The position numbers and the translations under genes are program-made. The notes below the pieces were generated by a model, which saw nothing but the letters and a program-made list of their open reading frames with translations, did not search any database and was not told the DNA's origin. 64,000 nt of DNA from Nocardiopsis quinghaiensis (lineage in GTDB: Bacteria; Actinomycetota; Actinomycetes; Streptosporangiales; Streptosporangiaceae): NCBI RefSeq assembly GCF_008638365.1, contig NZ_VWVU01000005.1, forward strand, positions 186,001 through 250,000, read 5' to 3'. Below, one piece after another: positions 53,547 through 63,008 of this stretch. Numbering within the stretch: position 1 is the first letter of the stretch; each line of letters opens with the position of its first letter.

Positions 53547-53783
53547 TTATTGGAGGCTCGGAACCAACGCTTCGCCTTCTGTTGACCCGGCCCGCTGCCC
53601 ATAGAAGTTCTCCTCGAACTCCGCTGGCGGGACCAGGCCGATCTCGCCGTGCGACCGGCGGTGGTTGAACCAGTCCACGTACTCGGCCACCGCGATCTCG
53701 AGGTGGTCCAGGTTCCTCCAAGGCCCGCGGTTGCGGACCAGCTCGGCCTTGAACAACGAGTGGAACGCCTCGGCCAGGGCGTT
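53547..53783 (-). pseudogene. IS3-family transposase orfB, C-terminal part
   Basis: This piece reads NALAEAFHSLFKAELVRNRG, then LEIAVAEYVDWFNHRRSHGE and stops at 53547. It holds the last catalytic Glu (ALAEAF) and the integrase C-terminus. It continues exactly from the GDSYD end of the piece at 55129. Confidence 0.85.
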
Positions 53784-55128
53784 GACGCTCCTATAGTTGT
53801 CAACTCCCGGTAAGAGCTGCTCGGGGTGCTGGGCGGAGTAGATGCCAGACCTCGCGGATGACATACCGCTTGAGGCACCGGATGATCTCGCGTTTGGTCT
53901 TGCCCTCGGTGGTGCGGCGGACGACGTAGTCGATCGTGGGCTGGTGGAACCGCATTCGGACGATGACGGTGCGGTAGATCGCGGCGTTGAGCCGACGGTG
54001 CCCGCCATGGTTGATGCGGTGACGCCCGCTCCTCATGCCGGAGCCGGTGGGCACCGGAGCGATCCCGGCGAGTTTGGCGAGGGCGGCTTCGGACTTGATG
54101 CGCTCAGGATTGTCACCGACCACCACGAGGATCTCGGCAGCGGTGTCCGTACCGATGCCGAACGACTCGACCAGCTGCGGAGCGGCACGGCGCACAAGAG
54201 CGCCGATCATCTCCGTGAGCTCCTTGGCCTCATTGTTCAGGTACTGCCACCGCCGGGCGAGCGTGCGCAGGGCGTAACGCAGGGCGTCCTCGGGGTCGTG
54301 CAGGTTTCGCGTGCGCAGACCGGCCAGGTGACGGGCCAGAGCCCTCTGGGTCTTGCCTGCGGTCTCAGCCCGCAGGACGTCGGGGGCGTGCACGAGCATG
54401 GCCTTCATGGTGATCATCGCGGAGGTGCGCTGCTCGACGGCCTGGTCGTGGGCGATCTTGAGCCGACGGATCATCTCGGCCTCGCCGTCGGCGCTCTTGG
54501 GGGTGGCGGTGGCGAATCCGGCCAGGACTGCGCGGGCCGCGTTCTCGGCGTCCAGGGTGTCGGACTTGCCGTTCATCCTGCGTAGCCGCCGGTCCGGACG
54601 GCCGGCTTCGACGACTTTGTGGCCGCGGCGGCGCAAAAAAGAGGCCAGGGTGGCGCCGTAGGAGCCGGTGCCCTCGATCCCGAACGCCAGAACCTGCCCG
54701 AATGAGGACGCCCAGTCAGAGAGCTGTTGGAATCCGCCGGTGTCGGTGGGGATGGTCAGCGTGGCCAGGATCCCGCCGATCGTGTCCATGACCGCGGCGA
54801 CGTGCACGTGTTTGTGGGTGTCGACTCCGACCACGACGTGCCCGGACCTGGTCTGCTCGTTGCTGTTCACCGTGTTCGCTCCGCCCGGTCGTGTGAAGGA
54901 CACGCTGTCGCCGGTGGGACGGACAGGACTGTCACGGGGACGCTTTGACGAGTCGGCTCCAGGCTCCTATGAGGTCACGCCCGCCCGGCGACAGCGCTTG
55001 CTGCGTGCCCGGCCGGACGGTCGACAGATCAACGCGAGGACACCCGCAGGGTCGGTCGTAAGCAAGAGTCAGACCGCCGCGGCCGGGACTACCCGATCCT
55101 TGCGGGATCCGGTGTAAGAAGACTGACA
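53784..55128 (-). mobile_element. IS110-family insertion sequence inside the IS3 element
   Basis: The boundaries are inferred by restoring the IS3 orfB frame: TACGAC at the right joins AACGCC at the left. The inserted 1345 bp carry one IS110-type transposase gene and long non-coding ends, as usual for the family, with no clear terminal inverted repeats. Confidence 0.8.
53800..54870 (-). CDS. IS110-family transposase
   Basis: The 356-aa enzyme has the N-terminal DEDD (RuvC-like) domain with VVGVDTHKHVHVAAV near residue 11, FGIEGTGSYG and DTLDAENAARA, and the C-terminal Transposase_20 domain with LAKLAGIAPVPTGSGMRSG and the Ser region RRLNAAIYRTVIV. It should catalyse insertion and excision of its element, in this family often guided by a non-coding end RNA. 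GTG 54870 has GGAG upstream. The reading frame is intact. Confidence 0.88.
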   Translation of the reverse strand: MNSNEQTRSGHVVVGVDTHKHVHVAAVMDTIGGILATLTIPTDTGGFQQLSDWASSFGQVLAFGIEGTGSYGATLASFLRRRGHKVVEAGRPDRRLRRMNGKSDTLDAENAARAVLAGFATATPKSADGEAEMIRRLKIAHDQAVEQRTSAMITMKAMLVHAPDVLRAETAGKTQRALARHLAGLRTRNLHDPEDALRYALRTLARRWQYLNNEAKELTEMIGALVRRAAPQLVESFGIGTDTAAEILVVVGDNPERIKSEAALAKLAGIAPVPTGSGMRSGRHRINHGGHRRLNAAIYRTVIVRMRFHQPTIDYVVRRTTEGKTKREIIRCLKRYVIREVWHLLRPAPRAALTGS

Positions 55129-55845
55129 GTCGTAGGAATCGCCGGTGGACCCGACCGAGGCCACCGCCCCCGCCTCAAACAGGCGCTGGGTGTAGCGCAC
55201 CGCGAGGTATTGCACGCCGCGGTCGGAGTGGTGGACCAGGCCGTCGATGCGCCGGCCCACGTGCTGGCGGTTCCACACCGCCATCTCCAGCGCGTCCAGC
55301 GCCAGATCGGTGCGCAGCGACTTCGACACCTGCCAGCCCACTACGCGGCGGGAGAACACATCGATCACGAACGCCGCGTAGACCCACCCGGCGAAGGTGC
55401 GGATGTAGGTGATGTCGGCGACCCACAACCGGTTGGGCGCATCCGCCGCGAAGGAGCGTTCCACCAGGTCCGGGCGGGTATCCGGAGCCGCACCCGGCAC
55501 GGTGGTGCGCGGGCCCTTGCCGCGGGTGATGCCGCGCAGCCCCGCGCGTTTCATCAGCCGGTGGACGGTGCAGCGGGCCACACGGTGGCCCTGCCGATTC
55601 AACTCGGCGTGGACCTTGCGCACCCCGTAGACGCCGTAGTTGTCGGCGTGCACCGTGCGGATCTTGGCCGTGGTGGCCTCATCGGTGCGCGAGCGCAGCG
55701 ACGGAGCCCGCGATTTGGCCGCGTAGTAGGTGGACGGGGCGATCTGCAGCACTTCGCAGATCGGCTCGACCCCGAACTCCTGCCGATGGACGTCGATATA
55801 GGCGACTACCTGGTGTGTGGGCGGTCGAGCTCCGCCGCAAAGAAA
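55129..55845 (-). pseudogene. IS3-family transposase orfB, N-terminal part
   Basis: The frame runs from the orfA overlap (THQVVAYIDVHRQEFG) through IAPSTYYAAKSRAP to the integrase core with the first two catalytic Asp (LWVADITYIRTF and HHSDRGVQYL) and GSTGDSYD, where the IS110 insertion cuts it; a few foreign codons follow. Production would need a frameshift from orfA, as usual for IS3. Confidence 0.85.
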
Positions 55846-56135
55846 GCCGAGGCCGACTTCAGAATCGCGTTGGCCCGCTTCAGTTCGCGGTTCTCGCGTT
55901 CGAGTTCGGCCAGGCGCTGGGCCTGGTCGGTGGTGGTACCGGGCCGGTGGCCGGCGTCGACCTCGGCCTGGCTCACCCAGTTGCGCAGCGTTTCGCGGTT
56001 GATGCCCAATTGGTCGCTGACGCGGGCGATCGCTCCGGCTCGGGTGGCTGCGTGCTGCCGGGCTTCCACGGCCATCCGGATCGCTCGTTCGCGCAGTTCA
56101 GGCGGGTACTTCCTCGGTGCTGGCATGTCCCTCAT
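55806..56135 (-). CDS. IS3-family transposase orfA
   Basis: The 109-aa product has the helix-turn-helix opening PAPRKYPPELRERAIRMAVE and a leucine-zipper segment (LAELERENRELKRANAILKS). It binds the element ends and normally is joined to orfB by programmed frameshifting near 55830-55850. ATG 56135 or 56126 can serve as start. Confidence 0.87.
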   Translation of the reverse strand: MRDMPAPRKYPPELRERAIRMAVEARQHAATRAGAIARVSDQLGINRETLRNWVSQAEVDAGHRPGTTTDQAQRLAELERENRELKRANAILKSASAFFAAELDRPHTR

Positions 56136-56179
56136 CCTTCCCAGGGTTGAGAGCCTCCATCACACCCGGCACGAGACAG

Positions 56180-56436
56180 CCAGGTGCCGGTGCCAGAACA
56201 CGTACGCACCGACGCGGAAGCGGGCTCCCGGCGAGGCCGTCTCCGACAGCCCGACCAGGTCCAGGTGATCGGCCAGGTACGTCAGGTAGGCGTCGAAGAA
56301 GGCCCGCGCCCGCTCGCGCGCGGGCGCTCCGGGGCCCAGCGGAGGGGCGCCGAAGACGACGGCCTCCTGGAGTTCGCGTTCGCGCTGGTCCAACAGCGCG
56401 GAGACCAGGCCGGACTTGTCGCCGAAGCGCCGGAAC
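56180..56436 (-). pseudogene. Partial duplicate of the TetR gene
   Basis: These 257 bp are almost identical to the internal part of the TetR gene (about 43508-43764), covering FGDKSGLVSALLDQREREL to FRVGAYVFWHRHLA. Only a couple of base differences are visible. It lacks both the DNA-binding start and the end. One border is exactly the IS3 inverted repeat; the other joins a helicase remnant. Confidence 0.85.
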
Positions 56437-56735
56437 TCTGGCGACCGTGTGGAACGGGGAGATCACGAACACACGGTTCATGTCCTGGCCGATGCCCTGT
56501 ATTTGCTTCAGCACACGCTTGAGCGTTGCCCCTCGTCAGGGGGCCAGCTCTCCTCACTGTGCCCGTCACGGTTGGGGACATAGATCCACAGGCTCTGGCA
56601 CAGGCCGCATTCGGGCTGCTCAGGAGCGTCGTGCACTATCCCACTGGTAGGCGACACGATTGGACGCGCTGAACATCGGGTTGTCACAGCGGCGATGTAC
56701 TACATGCAGCGGCGCGTTCGCCATCACGGTATGGC
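56437..56735 (-). pseudogene. Remnant of a DNA2-like superfamily 1 helicase gene
   Basis: Broken frames on the minus strand read APLHVVHRRCDNPMFSASNR (then VAY), further APEQPECGLCQSLWIYVPNRD, and QDMNRVFVISPFHTVA. The first and last are typical C-terminal helicase motifs of DNA2/NAM7-type enzymes. At least one frameshift (near 56645) separates them, and both ends are missing. Probably a former component of the neighbouring helicase operon. Confidence 0.6.
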
Positions 56736-56747
56736 GGGACGCACCGG

Positions 56748-56775
56748 AGCTTCCATCACACCCAGCACGAAACAG
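56748..56775. repeat. Solo IS3-type terminal repeat
   Basis: This 28-mer differs from the IS3 end at 56152-56179 at only three positions. No transposase accompanies it, so it marks an earlier insertion or one end of a deletion. Confidence 0.6.
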
Positions 56776-56821
56776 ATATCCGTGTCCCCAAACCGAACAG
56801 GTGCCCTGCCAGCGGAGCTTC

Positions 56822-57934
56822 TCACAACCTGCGCCGTAGGCAGCCTTCCGGAACCGGACGGAGGTGACCCGGTTCCTGGTCCCCCAGGTATCCAAGATGG
56901 AGGGATGCGCGCGCACGGGTGGTGAGCATGTAGTACATCGAGCGCAGCGTGGGATCAGTCGAATGGAGATTGTCCATGTGCGTGTCCGGAACGAACACCG
57001 AGTCGAACTCCAAACCCTTGGCGCTGGTCCTGGTCAGCAGAGACAGTCCGGTCCTGAAGGGATCCAGGGTTCGGTAACGGGGGTGCCCTGCCCCCACGTA
57101 CACCTGGAAGGGCATTCCGATCCGGGCGAAGGCCGTCATGAGCTTCCGTTGGATGAATGAGCGGGCAACGATCATGCCTACGGTCTCCTCCGGGCGGGAC
57201 CGCAGATATCCCCTCACCCGTGTGGCCAGATCGTTCCAGGAGCTGTAGTGGGTCAGGGTTGGAGAAGGCCCGTCACTGAGGGATCCGGTGGGTGTGTCCG
57301 TACCGGGATGGAAGTACGCGGCCAGTGCGGCCACCTGTCGGGTGTTGCGGTGGTTTCCGGTCAACGCGAGCACGTTGGCCTGCAACGCCTGTTGGATCTC
57401 GTCCAAGGTGCTGTTGGTGTCGGTGATGGTCTGGTTCTCGTCCGCGAGAACGGTGACCTGTGCCTTCATAAGCGCGCACAGCACGTAGAAGGTGGGCGGG
57501 AGGTCCTGGCCCTCATCGATCACCAGCGCTCCTGGAGAAGGGACCTCGTCCTGTCCGGCAAGCGATACCAGGGCACTGCTCCAGTCGATCTCCCATGGGG
57601 AGGAGGCGTCCTCCGGTGCAGGAAGGTCACTGCCAGTAACGGATCTGAACCACTGGCGCAGCCAGGAGTCGAAGGTCGCCACATTCACCTGTGGTGCGAC
57701 TGACTCTACGAGCCTGGCCGCCTGCTGGCGCAGTACGTTGGACCGACTCAACAAGGTCACGGGGACTCCCGTGAGGGAGAGCATGGCCGCTCGGTAGACG
57801 GCCACGACGCTCTTGCCACTTCCCGCAGGTCCGTGGACGAGGTGGTTGCCCTCGAAATCCAAAAGTTTGAGCACCTCGTGCTGATGCGGGGATAGCTCCA
57901 GGTAAGTGGTGACCGGAGGGGTCTGCGTACCCAT
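56822..57934 (-). CDS. Compact UvrD-like helicase/ATPase
   Basis: The 370-aa protein has a superfamily 1 motor with Walker A VHGPAGSGKS near residue 33, VIDEGQDLPPTF near residue 150, VLADENQTI, LTGNHRNTRQVA, and the C-terminal ATPase motif LLTRTSAKGLEFDSVFVPD near residue 317, followed by MYYMLTTRARASLHL. It is shorter than UvrD, lacking the large insert domains. It starts 2 nt after drmB (ATG 57934, GAGAGGAG upstream) and so belongs to the DrmAB operon. Confidence 0.78.
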   Translation of the reverse strand: MGTQTPPVTTYLELSPHQHEVLKLLDFEGNHLVHGPAGSGKSVVAVYRAAMLSLTGVPVTLLSRSNVLRQQAARLVESVAPQVNVATFDSWLRQWFRSVTGSDLPAPEDASSPWEIDWSSALVSLAGQDEVPSPGALVIDEGQDLPPTFYVLCALMKAQVTVLADENQTITDTNSTLDEIQQALQANVLALTGNHRNTRQVAALAAYFHPGTDTPTGSLSDGPSPTLTHYSSWNDLATRVRGYLRSRPEETVGMIVARSFIQRKLMTAFARIGMPFQVYVGAGHPRYRTLDPFRTGLSLLTRTSAKGLEFDSVFVPDTHMDNLHSTDPTLRSMYYMLTTRARASLHLGYLGDQEPGHLRPVPEGCLRRRL

Positions 57935-57936
57935 GT

Positions 57937-59793
57937 TCACTCCTCTCGCAGCGCGACCCGGGCGGCACGGTCCAGGGCCGACTCGACCACGGGCTGGAAG
58001 AAACCACGCACGCCCGCTCCTCCCACGAGGAGCACCCTGTCCAGGAGGGTGTTGCCAGTTTCGCAACTGGTCTCGGGGAGCAGAACACAGGCGTGGCAGG
58101 CAGCCCGGTTCAGGTTTCCGAACCCGCGTGCACCGTGCTCGGAGCACAACGGGTCGGTGGAGCACCAGGAACCTGTCTCCAACAGGCGCAGCACCGTTTC
58201 CGTAAGTGGGATGAGAGATCCCTGTGCGGCCAACCCGCCCAGGGTTCCCTCAGTGTCTCCAGCGGAGGTGTACACGAGCACACCCGCCTGGTGTCCACGG
58301 TCCCCAGGCCGGGCGTAGATCCGCTCACGCAGGGAGGCGATGCCGTAGCCGCTCTCGAAAGCCAGTTGGCGGATGAGCAGGTGGGCGAAGGTGTGGAGCA
58401 TGGGCATTCGCGGTAGCAGCCGCTCGCCGGTCATCCCGCGCAGGCGGTCCTGTTGGAAGGCCCTGTCGAGGTCCTGGGAGAGGTCCTGCACACGTGCGCG
58501 CACACCAGGGTCGTTCTCCCACGCGGACAGCCGTTCCTCGTCGAAGGAGAGAAAGATCCCCTCTCCGAACACCTCCACCGCTGGGAGCCACGAAGGTCGA
58601 GGGCCGCCCGCAGCCGACACCATGGACTGGGACGACGGACTCACCCGGGAAAAACCCAGAAGCGTGCGGACCTCACGGAGGCGGTCGACCACAGTGACCG
58701 TGAACCGTGAACTGAGGTGCTCCTGTGTGTCGGTTCTTCGGGTCTCGGCCATCCAGGACAGAGGGCGTGTGACGAGGTGTTTCTCGTTGATCCGTGTGCG
58801 GCCGTTGAGTGCGTGCCACTCGTCCCAGCTCAGTTCCACCGCGGGGGAGGGGCTCTCTTTGGGATCGTTGGGTGCGGAATCCGTCTGTCCGGTCTCGTGC
58901 GCCATCAGAGCGAGGGCGTCCTCACGGTTCACATCGCTGACCTGGCACAGGGTGTCGATGAGGGTGTCACGTGTGCTTCCGTCCGAGGTGAGTACCGCTT
59001 GCCAGAGGTGGTTCTGTGCGTGGATGCGGTCCATGACCTCAAGGGCAACCGGTGGGGTTGGGTCCTCCACCGCGGGGATGTCCAGAGCCGAGAAGGTGAC
59101 CGGATAGTAAAGGTTTCCGGCGTTCCGGGGGACCACCCAGGCCCGTTCCTGGCATGTGTTTTCCCGCGTATGGCGCTGCCACGGGTGTCGACCGGAGCAG
59201 GGGGTGCTTCTGGAGTGCAACAGGTTCAGCAGGTTTCGGTTCGCACCGCAGCCGCGGCAACGAACACTCAGAGCCTCCAAACCGGTGGACGCCTCGTCGA
59301 CGAGGAACGACAGTTGCCCCTTCCCGCGCCGGCACGGTTCCTCGGACGTGCTCGGGCCGCTGTGTGCCCACCAGTACCAGTCCACATCGTCCATGTGCCC
59401 GCGCGAACAGATGCGGACAAAACGCATGGGGGCCAGAACAGGACCCCTGGGACAGGCCTGGCACCGGGGTGCCTTGTCCGGCTCCTCCTGGAACACTCCC
59501 CAGCGCACCATACGGCGGCAGGCACCACAGAACAGCCAGGCGGGGAAGCGCACGTACGGTACACCCGCGCTCCTGTCGTTGTCGAAGAAGTCGTTCTTGG
59601 CCGTGGGCGGGGCGAGGAAGCGTCCCACCCCGAGACGTCTGGCCAGCCGAGGTGACTCCACCGGAGAACAACTTGCCTGTGGCCACTGGGTGACGTCCGC
59701 CGCGACGAAGGCCTCCCCCTGTGTCTCCAGGATCGACCCGACCCCGAAGGGCACGATGGTCTGTGCCTGCCGCACCCGGAGTTTGCGGTTCAC
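57937..59793 (-). CDS. drmB: DISARM-type protein DrmB (DUF1998)
   Basis: The 618-aa protein opens with RQAQTIVPFGVGSILET, has zinc-finger pairs (CGACRRMVRW and CQACPRG; CRGCGANRN), and a C-terminal DUF1998/MZB region with HTFAHLLIRQLAFESGYGI and cysteines in CSTDPLCSEHG. This is the DrmB pattern; DrmB pairs with the DrmA helicase in DISARM phage defence. GTG 59793 overlaps the drmA stop (GTGA). Confidence 0.85.
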   Translation of the reverse strand: MNRKLRVRQAQTIVPFGVGSILETQGEAFVAADVTQWPQASCSPVESPRLARRLGVGRFLAPPTAKNDFFDNDRSAGVPYVRFPAWLFCGACRRMVRWGVFQEEPDKAPRCQACPRGPVLAPMRFVRICSRGHMDDVDWYWWAHSGPSTSEEPCRRGKGQLSFLVDEASTGLEALSVRCRGCGANRNLLNLLHSRSTPCSGRHPWQRHTRENTCQERAWVVPRNAGNLYYPVTFSALDIPAVEDPTPPVALEVMDRIHAQNHLWQAVLTSDGSTRDTLIDTLCQVSDVNREDALALMAHETGQTDSAPNDPKESPSPAVELSWDEWHALNGRTRINEKHLVTRPLSWMAETRRTDTQEHLSSRFTVTVVDRLREVRTLLGFSRVSPSSQSMVSAAGGPRPSWLPAVEVFGEGIFLSFDEERLSAWENDPGVRARVQDLSQDLDRAFQQDRLRGMTGERLLPRMPMLHTFAHLLIRQLAFESGYGIASLRERIYARPGDRGHQAGVLVYTSAGDTEGTLGGLAAQGSLIPLTETVLRLLETGSWCSTDPLCSEHGARGFGNLNRAACHACVLLPETSCETGNTLLDRVLLVGGAGVRGFFQPVVESALDRAARVALREE

Positions 59794-62700
59794 GACGAGG
59801 CCCCCTTCACGGAGATCTGGCATTCGAGGTCGACGGAACGGGCCGAGTGCAACGTCTGCCAGAGCCCTTTCCCGTTGCCGAAACCGGTCAGGAGATGGTG
59901 GCGGTTGCGGCCACTGCCGCTCCAGTACAGGGGGCTTCCGTCCGACTGCGCCGTGGCGGCTGCGTCCCTCCAGTCCGAGACGAGGTCCCGTAGATTCCTC
60001 TCCGTCTCCGAGAGCGCCTGTGGGTCGGACTTCTCGACCCAGGAGAGAATCCTGCGAGCTGCGTCCTCGACGATCTCGGGCCGGTCCAGGATTACGGAGG
60101 CCTGGTCGGGTGCGGTGGCACCGTGGCCGTGCCGTACCAGGATGGCGAGTGCCGCGTGTAGAGAGCGGGCGCGTGAGGGAATCGACCAGGGAGTCACGCT
60201 CGAGGGCTCCACGTGCCGGTACAGGGACCGGTGAAAGACACCGAAACTCTCGTAGTGGGAGCGGTCCCGTGGTTTGGTCGCGTTGAAGAAGGCCACCACG
60301 AGTCCGGGTACGTCGGAACGCCCCACACGGCTGGTGGCCTGGATATACTCCGCCGCGGCCTTGGGCTGCCCGAGCATGAGCATCAACGCCAACCTGCTCA
60401 CGTCCACGCCGACGGAGAGCATGTTGGTGCAGGCCAGGAAGGACACGGCCGAGGACGAGGGCCACCTGCTCTCCAGCCGTGCGAGCACTCCGGGCTGGTC
60501 CCTGCGGTCCAGGTTACTGGTCAGCTCCTGCATCGCCGACTCCGGCAGGTCGCGGTGGGCTCCACCGTTGCCGGACATGCCCTTCAACTGGGCGGGGATG
60601 TCGTCTCGGGCGGCGCTCAGGGTACGCCCCAGTTCACGCAGGCTGTGGTGGTAGGCCACCAGAGTCCAGTAACTGTCCCTGTGCTCCTCGGGAAGTCCGC
60701 CGGCGGTGTGCAGCATCGTGGCCGCGGTGGCGACCGTCGCACGGCCGGCCGTGTGGCCCTGGGCCATCACTCCCACGTACAGACGGCCGGGGGCGCCGGG
60801 GTCGGGTTCGGCGAAGTGGGAGTATCGGGCGTCCAACCCCGTAGGGGGGAACAGTTGTACGTCGCGTCCGTACATCCGGCGGATCTGGTCCTCGGAACGG
60901 CGGATCGTCGCGGTGGACGCCACGATTTTGGGAGTCGTCCCGTCCCATCCGCACAGCTGGACCACGGCGGACTCGTAGGCGCCCACCGTGGTTCCCAGCG
61001 GTCCGGTCAGCAGATGGAGTTCGTCCTGCAGGATCAGGGACGGACGCAGTCGTTCCCGGCCTTCTGGGCGCTGGAAGCCGAACAGTCTCCCGGCGCGCGG
61101 CTCCCACGCCAGCCGGGCGAACTTGTCCACCGTGCCCAGGAGCAGGGTCGGGGGATGGTCGTACAGGTGGTCGTCGAGCACGCGGACGGGTAGCTCGCCG
61201 TGAAAGTGACAGCTCTCCCTGGGGCAGAAGAAGGCGAAGGAGCCGGGGGATGTGCGCAGTCCGTAGTCTCCGGGATCGGAGGACTTGCGTTCCGGGACGA
61301 TTCGGGTTCCACACCACGGGCAGCGGTCCAGGACGAAGACGTCGTCAGGACGGGCCTCGTGCCGAAGGTCCTGTGCTTTTTCGTCCGCGTCCGAATAGCT
61401 GTTGGGGGTGGTCGCCATCCCCGTCCACAGACCGATGGAGAACGGTTCCCCACCCAGGTCGAGACCGGACACGACCCGTTTCTCGGGATGGGTTCGGAGA
61501 AACTCCAGAGCGCACACGCTCGTCGCGGCACGTTGGAACTGCTGGGTGGTCAGCAGGCTGAGTGTGTACCGGCTCAGAACAGTCGTACCGCCGCCCCGGG
61601 CCCCGTGCCGTAGTCGTCGCAGCAGTATCTCGAAGCAGGAGAGGAGCAGGTAGGCCTCGGTCTTGCCCCCTCCGGTCGGGAACCAGATCACGTCCGCGGT
61701 CTCCCGGTCAGGATGGTCCGTGTCGATCAGTCCGGCCACCGTGAGCAGGAAGAATCCGAGCTGGAAGGGGCGCCAGGCATAGTCCTCCGCGGGGGAGGCT
61801 GAAGGGGGTAGGGGGTCCGTCCGGTGCCGCTGCTCTCCGGCCAGGTCCGACTCGCTGTGCCGCATCTGCAGGGCCATGGCCTGGTTGGCCAGACGGAAGG
61901 CTGCCAGGGCTTGAAGGTCGGCGCACAGGTCTCGGGACCCCGTTTCCATACGCTCCACGGCACAGCGTATCCGGGAGAGGACACGTTCGGCTGCCCCCTT
62001 GGCCCACTCCGGCAGGTGTCCGGCCTGGTGCACCTGGTCCTCGTACCATTCCCTGTAGTGGCCGACGAAGCCGAGGAGCTCCTCTTCCACCGCGTCCGGT
62101 TCCGTTCCCGCTGAGGCCAGCCACAGCAACCGCAACGCGCGCGAGCCGTTTCCACCACTGTGTTTGACCTTGGGCACCTCCTCCGTCGGCATCACCTCGG
62201 TGCGGATCCGGACGGGAGGCCCCTCGCCTGGCTCCCGCTCTTCCCATTCCTCCTGGACCGCGCATCCGTGCCCCACGCTGTGGGTGCGCACGTGACGGTA
62301 TTGCAGCCGCAACTCCTCCTCTTCGGGGTCGCTGCTGTTCAAGCGCACACCGGGGTACTCGAGAAGGGTTCCGCCCAGCGGTTCGACGGTCAGCTCCGAC
62401 TGGAAGAGCATGTGGTCCCAGTCCGTACGAACGGACTGCCCTTTGTTTTCGGAGGACGGATCGCGGACACTGGCGTTGACCAGGGAGACGGTGACGAGCC
62501 GTGCCCCGGCATAGGGCCGCCAGCGCACGTGGACGATGGCGCGCCCGTCCCACAGGGAGCGTTCGTTCTGGTCCTGTTCCAGTTCGACCGTCACCTCGTT
62601 CAGGGGGTTCCGTGTCCAGTACCGCCCTTTCTCGGAGCGGTTGGTCGTGTAGTGGGCGGCCCGGCAGGTGATGCGCAGAGTCGTTGCGTCTGTGAACAGG

Positions 62701-63008
62701 GACAGGCCGAGAGCGGAAGGCAGCCACCTGTTGGCGTCGTCGACCGGGTCCTCGGCGGAGGCCGACTCCTCGCCGGGGGCACTCTCCTCGGAGTAGGGGT
62801 CCTCGGTCAGGGCCTCGGTGACGTGCGAACGCAGGTTCATCTCCTGCGGGTACAGCGTGCCCATCAGGTAGTGCCGATCGGGAGGATCGGTCAGGACTTC
62901 TCTGGGGCCTTGCAAGGGGCCGACGAGATGGAGGCGTAGATCCCGGGTGAGCTCTGCCCGGATCCGCCGACGGTCAGGTGATCTGTCCGGGTCTTTGGAC
63001 AATGTCAT
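59790..63008 (-). CDS. drmA: DISARM-type helicase DrmA
   Basis: The 1072-aa protein has an N-terminal unknown region (about residues 1-420), a superfamily 2 helicase with Walker A WFPTGGGKTEAYL near residue 445, the box DELHLLTGPLGT near 660 in place of DEAD, IVASTATIRRSEDQ, and the C-terminal ATSRVGRSD (motif VI) near 905. Cysteine pairs (CPWCGT and CPRESC) may bind zinc. It matches DrmA in size and motifs. ATG 63008 has AAGGTGAC upstream. It heads the minus operon and diverges from a sigma-like gene across about 90 bp. Confidence 0.85.
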   Translation of the reverse strand: MTLSKDPDRSPDRRRIRAELTRDLRLHLVGPLQGPREVLTDPPDRHYLMGTLYPQEMNLRSHVTEALTEDPYSEESAPGEESASAEDPVDDANRWLPSALGLSLFTDATTLRITCRAAHYTTNRSEKGRYWTRNPLNEVTVELEQDQNERSLWDGRAIVHVRWRPYAGARLVTVSLVNASVRDPSSENKGQSVRTDWDHMLFQSELTVEPLGGTLLEYPGVRLNSSDPEEEELRLQYRHVRTHSVGHGCAVQEEWEEREPGEGPPVRIRTEVMPTEEVPKVKHSGGNGSRALRLLWLASAGTEPDAVEEELLGFVGHYREWYEDQVHQAGHLPEWAKGAAERVLSRIRCAVERMETGSRDLCADLQALAAFRLANQAMALQMRHSESDLAGEQRHRTDPLPPSASPAEDYAWRPFQLGFFLLTVAGLIDTDHPDRETADVIWFPTGGGKTEAYLLLSCFEILLRRLRHGARGGGTTVLSRYTLSLLTTQQFQRAATSVCALEFLRTHPEKRVVSGLDLGGEPFSIGLWTGMATTPNSYSDADEKAQDLRHEARPDDVFVLDRCPWCGTRIVPERKSSDPGDYGLRTSPGSFAFFCPRESCHFHGELPVRVLDDHLYDHPPTLLLGTVDKFARLAWEPRAGRLFGFQRPEGRERLRPSLILQDELHLLTGPLGTTVGAYESAVVQLCGWDGTTPKIVASTATIRRSEDQIRRMYGRDVQLFPPTGLDARYSHFAEPDPGAPGRLYVGVMAQGHTAGRATVATAATMLHTAGGLPEEHRDSYWTLVAYHHSLRELGRTLSAARDDIPAQLKGMSGNGGAHRDLPESAMQELTSNLDRRDQPGVLARLESRWPSSSAVSFLACTNMLSVGVDVSRLALMLMLGQPKAAAEYIQATSRVGRSDVPGLVVAFFNATKPRDRSHYESFGVFHRSLYRHVEPSSVTPWSIPSRARSLHAALAILVRHGHGATAPDQASVILDRPEIVEDAARRILSWVEKSDPQALSETERNLRDLVSDWRDAAATAQSDGSPLYWSGSGRNRHHLLTGFGNGKGLWQTLHSARSVDLECQISVKGASS

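Larger units (their letters stand above)
53531..56179 (-). mobile_element. IS3-family insertion sequence, interrupted
   Basis: The element is bounded by imperfect 28-bp inverted repeats at 53531-53558 and 56152-56179 (both read inward from CTGTCTCGT). It encodes orfA and orfB of an IS3-type transposase on the minus strand. It is split by an IS110-family element at 53784-55128; without it the IS3 would be about 1.3 kb. The flanking 3-4 bases do not form a target duplication, which suggests a later rearrangement at one end. Confidence 0.85.
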
